This document shows, piece after piece, positions 7,101-13,851 of a stretch of 13,851 bases of DNA; within the stretch, counting starts at the first letter, position 1; each line of letters opens with the position of its first letter. A program made the translations under genes and the position numbers. This DNA comes from Tritrichomonas foetus (Eukaryota; Parabasalia; Tritrichomonadida; Tritrichomonadidae): contig MLAK01000029.1 of NCBI GenBank assembly GCA_001839685.1, positions 1 to 13,851 on the forward strand, read 5' to 3'. A model generated the notes under the pieces. That model made no database searches, was not told the origin of the DNA, and saw only the letters and a program-made list of their open reading frames with translations.

Positions 7101-10100
7101 ATGATGCTATTTGCGTTTTTACCAGTATTTTTATCATCCATTTCGATTCCCTCAGATGCAACTCCAGTGAAAACAGATAAATTCATATTTACAGGTTTAT
7201 GGGGTAGTGATCCAGCTGATGATAAATATTGGAGTAAAGAAACAGGTGCAACAGCAACTTATAAATTTATTGGAACAAAATTTTGGGTTACAGGTTCAAT
7301 TAAAAGTGCTCATCGAAAACTTGAAGTATTCGTCAATGGTCAATCAGTCACAGTAATTAATCAAGAAGGAAGTCCAGATCAAAATAAGTATGTATTTTTC
7401 GAATCTAAAGTTTATCCAGAAGGTGAATTGGAAGTTAAATTCGTTGCTAAAGAAAATCCAATTGAATTTTCAACATTTTATATCTATGGACGAGAAGTAG
7501 ATCCACCTACCCCAGCTCCAACTTCACGTCCATTCCTTAATGATAATGAATATAGAATGTGGTATGATACACCTTCTTCAAAATTAGCTTATCCACCTGT
7601 TTCTCGTTTATCAGATAATGAATGGGCAATCAATACTCTTCCAATTGGAAATAGTTATATGGGTGCAAATATTTATGGTGAAATTCAAACAGAACGTTTA
7701 ACATTTAATGAGAAAACATTATGGCAAGGTGGACCAAGTTCAAAACGACCGAACTATAATGGAGGTAATCTTGAAAATCAAGGACAAAATGGTACTGTTT
7801 TCCGTCGAATTCAACAACTATTCCGTGAAGGTAAGGATACAGAAGCTAGTAATGAATGTGATAAATTAACAGGTGAACAAAAATCAGGAGGAGGATATGG
7901 TCAGTATGTTTTGTTTGGTGAAATTAAATTTGCATTTAAAGATATTAATGAAGCAGAAACAACGAATTATGTTCGATATTTAGATCTTGATCAAGCAATT
8001 TCAATTGTTCAATTTGATTATCGAGGTTCAACATTAACTCGAGAATATTTCATGTCTTATCCTGATAATGTTATGATTATTCGTTTTAATTCAAGTAAAG
8101 GCGTAATTCCAGAATTTGAAGCTGATTTATTGCCAACATTTAAAGCAAATAAAACAGCTTCGATCAATAATGATAATCCATTATTAACAGTTAAAGGAAG
8201 ACTTGAAGATAATCAAATGATATTCAATCAACAAATGCTTATTAAGAATGAAGGAAAATCGGAAGGTACAATCACATCAACGTCAGAAAATAAATTAAAA
8301 GTTTCAGGTGCAACAGATATTGTTATTTATATTTCAGCAGCAACCGATTATAAATATGTTTATCCAAATTATCGAACTGGAGAATCAGAAGATTCAGTTA
8401 ATTCAAGAGTTAATAAATTAGTTATGGATGCTAAAAATGCAGGTTATTCAACAGTTCGAGCTAGACATTTAGATGATTATACGAAATTATTTAATCGTGC
8501 AATCTTGAATTTAAATCAAAAAGCTTCAACAATTCCAACTAATCAACAATTATCAAAATATAATTCAAATTCGGGAAAAACACAAGAAGATCGAGATTTA
8601 GAAATCTTATTATTCCAATATGGACGATATTTAACAATTGCATCATCAAGAATTGGAACACTTCCATCAAACCTTCAGGGTGTTTGGAATAATGATTATG
8701 TTAATGTTGTTTGGGCTAGTGATTACCATATGAATGTTAATCTTCAAATGAATTATTGGCCAACATATGTTACAAATTTAGCAGAATGCGCAATTCCTTT
8801 AATTGAATATGTTGAAGGACTTCGAATTCCAGGAAGAATTACAGCTAAAATATATTGTGGTGTTGAAAGTAATGAAAGTTATCCAGAAAATGGTTTTAGT
8901 GCACATACACAAAATACACCATTTGGTTGGACATGTCCTGGTTGGAAATTTTCTTGGGGTTGGTCACCTGGAGCTGTTCCTTGGATTCTTCAAAATGTAT
9001 TTGATTATTATTTATATACTAAAGATGAAAAAATATTAAAAGAACAGATTTATCCAATGATGAAAGAATGTGCTATCTTTTATGATCAAATTATGGTTGA
9101 AGATTCAACAGGAAGATTAGTTTCTTCACCAACATTTTCACCAGAGCATGGACCTCGAACAAATGGAAATGTATATGAGCAAGAATTAATTTGGCAACAT
9201 TATCATAATACAATTAAATCTGCACGAATTTTGAATGTTGATTCTGATTTAATTACTAAATGGTCTGAAAAAATAGAACGTCTTAAACCTATTGAAATTG
9301 GTGATTCAGGGCAAATTAAAGAATGGTATCATGAAACAACCCTTGGAAGTGTTGGTACAAGAAATCATCGTCATATGTCACATTTATTAGGCTTATATCC
9401 AGGTGATTTAATTAATTTTGATACTAAAGAGTGGATGGCTGCTGCAATTATTTCATTAAATGACAGAGGTGATCAATCAACTGGATGGGGAATGGGTCAA
9501 CGAATTAATTCATGGGCAAGAACAGGAGATGGAAATCATGCACATAAATTAATTAAATCTTTATTTAAGAATGGTATTTATAACAATTTATGGGATACTC
9601 ATCCACCATTCCAAATTGATGGTAATTTTGGTGCAACATCAGGAATTGCAGAAATGTTACTTCAATCAAACATTGGATATATTAATATTTTACCTTCATT
9701 ACCAGATATTTGGGATCAAGGTTCATTTGATGGTTTCATTGCTCGTGGTAATGTTGTTGTTGGATGTGATTGGAATGAACATAAAGCTACAGAAATTCGT
9801 CTTTCACCACGCTTTAATGGAGATATTGTTGTTCAATATGATGGTATCGCGTTTTCCAAAATCAAAAACAGTAAGAACGAAGACATAAAGTTCACAGTTA
9901 ATACTGGAAACAGAATTACATTTTCCGGTGTTGCAGATGAGAAATACACAATCACTGGATTTAATTCAGATATTCCTGAACCACCCTCATCAGCAACAAT
10001 AGTAAATCCATCTGATTTCACTTTCTCTAATGTTGAAGATTGGGAGAAACTTGAAAATGGCGCTTATCAAAGCAAAGTTGCTGGTGCAACAATGACATAT

Positions 10101-11045
10101 CAATTTACTGGATCATGCATTTGGGTTGAGGGTGCGTTTGGTCCACAACTTAAGAATATGTATATCTATATTGATGATGTGTTATATGGATCTATATCCG
10201 AAGAATTCAGCAATTATATTCAAAATATTTTATTATTCCGTTCCAATTCATTTAACAATGGAGAACACACTGTGAAAATTGTCAGTGGACCAGAACCAAT
10301 TGAAGTATCTAAATTATATTATGTTGGTATTTTTATTCCATCTTCTGCAAGTGCTGTTCCAACTTCAGAATTCAAATTTGATTCAAAATGGCAAAGTGAT
10401 TCCGATGGACGCCACTGGAGTACCTCTGATGGCGCAACTGTTACATATACGTTCACTGGTGTTCAATTTTGGTTAACAGGTACAATGGATCCAAATCATA
10501 AAATTGTGGAAATCTATGTTGATGGTAAACTTGTTAAAGAATTATCACAACAATCCGAAACTAGAATCACTGAATATCCATTCTATCAATCAGATATACT
10601 CTTATCTCGAGCAGGAGAGCACACAATCAAGATAGTAGCCAAAGAATCACCTATTGAAATCAGTAAGATTTATGTCATCACAGAAGAACCAACTCCGAAA
10701 CCAACTGAAGAACCAACTCCGAAACCAACTGAAAATCCAACAGTAACTATAACACTTTCTACCAAACCAACGGATGTTCCACCAATTACAGCAAATTATA
10801 CTGATATTATTCCTGAAACAAATTCATCTGATGGTGATAACACTGGTAATGAAACCAACGGATCTTTATCCACAACATCATTAATAATCGCTGTTTCTGT
10901 ACCTTTGGTTGCAGCAACAATCATTATTGTTGTTATAATTGTTGTAGTTATCAAGAGAAGGAATACTGAATGTTTACCTCATGGATTCGACAAGTCTGAA
11001 GATCAACCAAACTTAAGAGCCTCATTGAGATCATTTGAATTCTAA
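7101..11045 (+). CDS. Membrane-anchored GH95-type alpha-L-fucosidase with three flanking beta-rich modules
   Basis: This 1,314-residue protein starts at the ATG at 7101; the open frame reaches back to a TTG at 7092, unlikely as a eukaryotic start. Residues 1-20 are a signal peptide. Module A is about 21-134. The GH95 region is about 150-955, opening with MWYDTPSSKLAY, LPIGNSYMGANIYG and NEKTLWQGGP. Catalytic-type features are HMNVN (Asn545 and Asn547), SPEHG (Glu682), HRHMSHLLGLYPG (from His756) and PPFQIDGNFG (Asp840), matching the Asn/Asp/Glu set known for Bifidobacterium AfcA. Modules B (about 965-1078) and C (1086-1194) resemble A. A Pro/Thr-rich stalk, a membrane helix (1260-1284) and a 30-residue basic tail complete a type I surface protein. 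GH95 enzymes remove alpha-1,2-linked fucose (some remove L-galactose), so host mucin or blood-group glycans are likely substrates. Codon use changes near 9840. Confidence 0.9.
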   Translation: MMLFAFLPVFLSSISIPSDATPVKTDKFIFTGLWGSDPADDKYWSKETGATATYKFIGTKFWVTGSIKSAHRKLEVFVNGQSVTVINQEGSPDQNKYVFFESKVYPEGELEVKFVAKENPIEFSTFYIYGREVDPPTPAPTSRPFLNDNEYRMWYDTPSSKLAYPPVSRLSDNEWAINTLPIGNSYMGANIYGEIQTERLTFNEKTLWQGGPSSKRPNYNGGNLENQGQNGTVFRRIQQLFREGKDTEASNECDKLTGEQKSGGGYGQYVLFGEIKFAFKDINEAETTNYVRYLDLDQAISIVQFDYRGSTLTREYFMSYPDNVMIIRFNSSKGVIPEFEADLLPTFKANKTASINNDNPLLTVKGRLEDNQMIFNQQMLIKNEGKSEGTITSTSENKLKVSGATDIVIYISAATDYKYVYPNYRTGESEDSVNSRVNKLVMDAKNAGYSTVRARHLDDYTKLFNRAILNLNQKASTIPTNQQLSKYNSNSGKTQEDRDLEILLFQYGRYLTIASSRIGTLPSNLQGVWNNDYVNVVWASDYHMNVNLQMNYWPTYVTNLAECAIPLIEYVEGLRIPGRITAKIYCGVESNESYPENGFSAHTQNTPFGWTCPGWKFSWGWSPGAVPWILQNVFDYYLYTKDEKILKEQIYPMMKECAIFYDQIMVEDSTGRLVSSPTFSPEHGPRTNGNVYEQELIWQHYHNTIKSARILNVDSDLITKWSEKIERLKPIEIGDSGQIKEWYHETTLGSVGTRNHRHMSHLLGLYPGDLINFDTKEWMAAAIISLNDRGDQSTGWGMGQRINSWARTGDGNHAHKLIKSLFKNGIYNNLWDTHPPFQIDGNFGATSGIAEMLLQSNIGYINILPSLPDIWDQGSFDGFIARGNVVVGCDWNEHKATEIRLSPRFNGDIVVQYDGIAFSKIKNSKNEDIKFTVNTGNRITFSGVADEKYTITGFNSDIPEPPSSATIVNPSDFTFSNVEDWEKLENGAYQSKVAGATMTYQFTGSCIWVEGAFGPQLKNMYIYIDDVLYGSISEEFSNYIQNILLFRSNSFNNGEHTVKIVSGPEPIEVSKLYYVGIFIPSSASAVPTSEFKFDSKWQSDSDGRHWSTSDGATVTYTFTGVQFWLTGTMDPNHKIVEIYVDGKLVKELSQQSETRITEYPFYQSDILLSRAGEHTIKIVAKESPIEISKIYVITEEPTPKPTEEPTPKPTENPTVTITLSTKPTDVPPITANYTDIIPETNSSDGDNTGNETNGSLSTTSLIIAVSVPLVAATIIIVVIIVVVIKRRNTECLPHGFDKSEDQPNLRASLRSFEF
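10683..10730 (+). repeat. Two perfect tandem copies of a 24-base unit in the stalk
   Basis: The unit gaagaaccaactccgaaaccaact occurs at 10683-10706 and again at 10707-10730, encoding EEPTPKPT and TEEPTPKPT in the juxtamembrane stalk of the fucosidase. Perfect identity points to a recent duplication, and copy number may vary between strains and change stalk length. Confidence 0.9.
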
Positions 11046-11046
11046 A
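11043..11046 (+). terminator. TAAA overlapping the fucosidase stop codon, candidate polyadenylation signal
   Basis: The stop TAA is followed by A, forming TAAA. In Trichomonas, UAAA at or just after the stop is described as the counterpart of AAUAAA. A second TAAA follows at 11052. The role is inferred from position. Confidence 0.4.
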
Positions 11047-11972
11047 ACAATAAAAAAGTAGCTCGAATAATAATATTAGATTTTTTTCTAAATATTTGTC
11101 AATTTGAGGTTTTATAAAATCTGAATTTGAATTGAGAAATTATTGTTGGAAGGAAATGAAATCCTCAAGAGAAAGCACTCAACATTTGAAGATATTTATG
11201 AAGATTTTACAATATATTTAAACTACGTACCTCTTATTTTAGAACTATCAAAATATATTTCATTCATTTATTGAACAGATAGATCAAAACCTTAATATTG
11301 GATTGAAAATATCATACAGTGAAACTGTAAATATTACTGCATGTGAAGCTTGATTTTCTTATATTGAGTCACAACAACCTGTTATCCTTGAAACGTTCTG
11401 TGAAACTTGAATCATGTTTGAAACAGAATATGAAGAAATGAAATTTTCGTAGAAAAGGAAGGAGTTGTTCGAAAATATTTGAGAAAGTGGATTTATATAG
11501 CATAATCAAAACGAAAGATGAACTCAAAGTGAGAAACTTCCCATCATTCAGCATTAACATTGAATATTTTGGAAACGAATAGATATTGGTTAAATTAATG
11601 AGTAAACGACCATCTTAATACCACTTTTTTCCCCCTTTTCCCTCTTCATTAATAAAACAAAAGTCAAAAATATAATATTATTTAAGTCCTTTATTGAATC
11701 TACAAATAAAAAATAACATATTATATTTTCATGGTTCTTTCCGATTTCATGAACATTTCCTTCGATTGAGAAAATAATATAAATATTTCTACCTTTTAAA
11801 GGTTCCATTTTCAGTATCTTCTTCTGTCTTTTTATTTGGAAACCAATGTTTTCTTTGAAATTGTATTTTTATTATCAAAAATTGTCAATCATAATTGTTT
11901 ATGTCAAAATTCATATGTTTTTTTTTTTTTGTTTTGTTTTTTTGTTTTTGATTTTTGACATAAACATATGTC
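11047..11972. other. Convergent spacer between fucosidase and kinase, with coding-like scraps
   Basis: No intact gene is supported. On the plus strand two runs look protein-like: 11134-11268 (EKLLLEGNEILKRKH..., then an acidic-aromatic helix-like run, ending at a TGA) and about 11445-11582 (ending KVRNFPSFSINIEYFGNE before a TAG). They are in different frames with several stops between, as expected for a long-dead gene, but I cannot name it. Minus-strand open runs at 11369-11560 and 11590-11808 have no recognisable features. Both flanking genes must end their transcripts in this stretch. Confidence 0.35.
11896..11966 (-). repeat. 14-base inverted repeat with an A/T-homopolymeric loop just 3' of the kinase stop
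   Basis: The arms tgtttatgtcaaaa (11896-11909) and ttttgacataaaca (11953-11966) are perfectly complementary. The loop is 43 bases and almost all T on the plus strand, so A-rich in the kinase transcript. The first arm begins 7 bases after the kinase stop codon, placing the structure at the start of the 3' untranslated region. It could mark 3'-end processing, stabilise the RNA or present the A-rich loop to a protein. No known element is recognised. Confidence 0.6.
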
Positions 11973-13814
11973 TCAGTCACAAAACGTGTGAATGTTGAGG
12001 AGTTTGTTGTTTGCGCGGACGCGCATTGGACAATTTGGCAGGGTTTCTTGTTTTCCTTTGGCGAAAAATGATTCGAACGATGATTTCTTTCTCTTCATTC
12101 CCCGCATTGGAATGTTTTTACTTGTCAATGGACCATCCTGTTCTTCCGCGTACTTTGGTAGTTCGTCACCAACGGGATTTATGTAAACTGGGAGAAACAT
12201 AGAAGCAGTCTGAATTTTTTCTGGAACAGGTGAAGTGAAAATATTAAGCATGTTAGTTCCAGTCTGGTACCTTCTTATAACACGATAAACTAAACTTTCA
12301 GGAATATCCAATTTTTCGAATTCTGGTACCACTAATTTATTTACATCGTATTTAAGTCTACACATGTATCGAATCACTTTGTCGTCAAATCCAGGAAGGC
12401 TGACGAAACTTGGAGTTTGAGGAATAGCATTTCCATTTTGGTTTTGAATGTTTTTAGGCGCCGCAGTATTTTTGTTTATGTTCAAGTTTTTCAAAATGTG
12501 CGCGTTTTTACTGACAGCTGGAGTAGGAGCAGCATTGTTCGAGAGATTACTATTAGCCTGATTGTTGATGATTATGTGATTTTGTAAGAGTCTAGTTGAT
12601 GTGTTATCTTTATGGTTGTAACTATGGTTATTTCCACGAAATTGGGAAATGTGTGGAATATTTGAATTTGAGTTTAATGAAGATTGACCATTTGGTATGT
12701 GAATATCGCATAATGATGTATTCACCCTCCTGCTCATATTCAAATTTTTGGAGCTATTTAATATTAGATCTGTTTGGGGGAAAACTTTCGTATCGTCATT
12801 TAAAACATGTTTTCGATCGAGCAAGTAAGCAAAGGTGCTTTTCTTGATAAACGGATGATTGATTATTTGAGTTAAATTATATCGGTCATGAGTATTCTTT
12901 TCGAGAACGTGCTGTAGTAAATCAACCGCATAAGAAGAATGAATTTCGCTGTAGTCTGGTTCGTGGTTCATAATTTGATTGGCGAGTTGGAAAACATCTT
13001 CACCTTCAAATGGAAGGGACCCTGTTAGCATGGCGTAAAGTATAACTCCAGATGCCCAAATATCGATTGATGAATCATATGGTTCACCGAGGAAGAGCTC
13101 TGGGGCCGCGTATGGGAAGGAGGCGCATTGCGTTGAGAGGAGACCGTTTGAAATATTTGAAAGGCCAAAGTCAATTATTTTCACCATGTTGTTAGGTGAA
13201 ATAATAATGTTTTCTAGCTTGAGGTCACGATGAACTACTTTCTTCTCATTATGCAGATAATCCAAAGCGGCGATGATTTGGCAATATATTTTAGCGATTT
13301 CGAACTCGTTTGATAATCGACCTGAATTAATCAAATCCAGTAAAGATTTGCCTGGAATATACTCCATTACAATAACATTGATATCGTCTTGTTGAAAACT
13401 ACCAAAAAAATGAGCGATAAAAGGATGATCTAATTTCATATGAATTTGAACTTCTCGATTAAAGTCCGTCATTTCGTCACCTTCTCCGTATTTCACGTGC
13501 TCTTCTGATGCTGACTGGGTACAAGAAAGAGGATTCCCCCTGAAAGAAGATGACATACTCAGATTTGAATGTGATGATTGAACTTCTCCCGAGCTTAATC
13601 CTAGATTGTCACTTGAATTGTTATAGTCGTACTGAGCATCTTGGCTCATTGAGGAGCTCCTTCCGCTTGATAAAACACCATTTTTTGAAACTCCATTAAA
13701 AACTTTTAGGGCGACTATTCTTTCCGTTGGGTTATGCATGGCTCGAAATACTGTGGCAAAAGCACCCCTTCCGATGGAAACAAGACCGCTGTAATCCTTC
13801 AGCTGAGGAATCAT
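11973..13814 (-). CDS. CAMK-type serine/threonine protein kinase
   Basis: The 613-residue protein starts at the ATG at 13814, directly after an in-frame TAG, so no upstream ATG is possible without an intron. The kinase domain spans about 8-325. It shows a glycine-rich loop (IGRGAF, 14-19), catalytic Lys37 in VALKV, a Ser-rich insert of about 75 residues (42-116) between strand 3 and helix C, Glu121 in helix C, HRDLKLEN (195-202), DFG (215-217), YAAPE (235-239), DIWASG (251-256) and Arg311. The catalytic set is complete, so an active cytosolic kinase is expected. The motifs and SNF1/MARK-like activation segment place it in CAMK. Residues 345-465 are Asn/Ser-rich and disordered. The segment at 475-516 (RLKYDVNKL ... 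VYRVIRR) resembles the UBA-like autoinhibitory segment of AMPK-related kinases, an uncertain match. Substrates are unknown. It converges on the fucosidase gene. Confidence 0.9.
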   Translation of the reverse strand: MIPQLKDYSGLVSIGRGAFATVFRAMHNPTERIVALKVFNGVSKNGVLSSGRSSSMSQDAQYDYNNSSDNLGLSSGEVQSSHSNLSMSSSFRGNPLSCTQSASEEHVKYGEGDEMTDFNREVQIHMKLDHPFIAHFFGSFQQDDINVIVMEYIPGKSLLDLINSGRLSNEFEIAKIYCQIIAALDYLHNEKKVVHRDLKLENIIISPNNMVKIIDFGLSNISNGLLSTQCASFPYAAPELFLGEPYDSSIDIWASGVILYAMLTGSLPFEGEDVFQLANQIMNHEPDYSEIHSSYAVDLLQHVLEKNTHDRYNLTQIINHPFIKKSTFAYLLDRKHVLNDDTKVFPQTDLILNSSKNLNMSRRVNTSLCDIHIPNGQSSLNSNSNIPHISQFRGNNHSYNHKDNTSTRLLQNHIIINNQANSNLSNNAAPTPAVSKNAHILKNLNINKNTAAPKNIQNQNGNAIPQTPSFVSLPGFDDKVIRYMCRLKYDVNKLVVPEFEKLDIPESLVYRVIRRYQTGTNMLNIFTSPVPEKIQTASMFLPVYINPVGDELPKYAEEQDGPLTSKNIPMRGMKRKKSSFESFFAKGKQETLPNCPMRVRANNKLLNIHTFCD

Positions 13815-13851
13815 CTAAAAACCAGATGTATACAAACCAAATAGTCTTAAC

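Noticed and set aside
11369..11808. Two minus-strand open runs of 63 and 72 codons in the convergent spacer
   Set aside because: They are short, hydrophobic by AT-rich composition and without motifs; the plus strand looks more protein-like in part of the region.
12596..12847. Plus-strand open run of 83 codons opposite the kinase
   Set aside because: It is antisense to the Asn/Ser-rich region of the kinase and is explained by that gene.

Overview
The window reads as nuclear DNA of a parabasalid protist, most likely a trichomonad close to Tritrichomonas or Trichomonas. The evidence is long intronless genes, strongly A/T-ending codons, AT-rich spacers, a giant polytopic membrane protein ending in PAS and class III cyclase domains (a very large trichomonad family), a CAMK-type kinase, a type I surface glycosidase with a trichomonad-style membrane anchor, and what looks like a relic of a Polinton/Maverick DNA polymerase. 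The genus is an inference from composition and gene type.

Layout: 1-515 is an AT-rich upstream spacer with a nested inverted repeat at its left end. 516-5270 (+) is one continuous reading frame for a cyclase-family membrane protein of about 1,584 codons. A single in-frame TAA at 3738-3740 splits it into a 1,074-residue N-terminal part and a C-terminal part (first ATG at 3798, 490 residues). 5271-7100 is spacer that holds, on the minus strand at 5516-6346, a decayed N-terminal piece of a protein-primed family B DNA polymerase. 7101-11045 (+) encodes a secreted, membrane-anchored GH95-type alpha-L-fucosidase flanked by three related beta-rich modules. 11046-11972 is a convergent spacer with short coding-like scraps and a stem-loop next to the kinase stop. 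11973-13814 (-) is a Ser/Thr kinase of CAMK type.

The genes do not form an operon, and nothing shows that they share a pathway. All three intact or nearly intact genes belong to environment-facing functions typical of a mucosal protist: membrane-linked sensing, surface glycan trimming and intracellular phosphorylation. The most notable points are the lone stop in an otherwise open cyclase gene whose catalytic site also lacks key residues, the Polinton polymerase relic, and the unusual module order of the surface fucosidase. I found no clear sign of a wholly new system.
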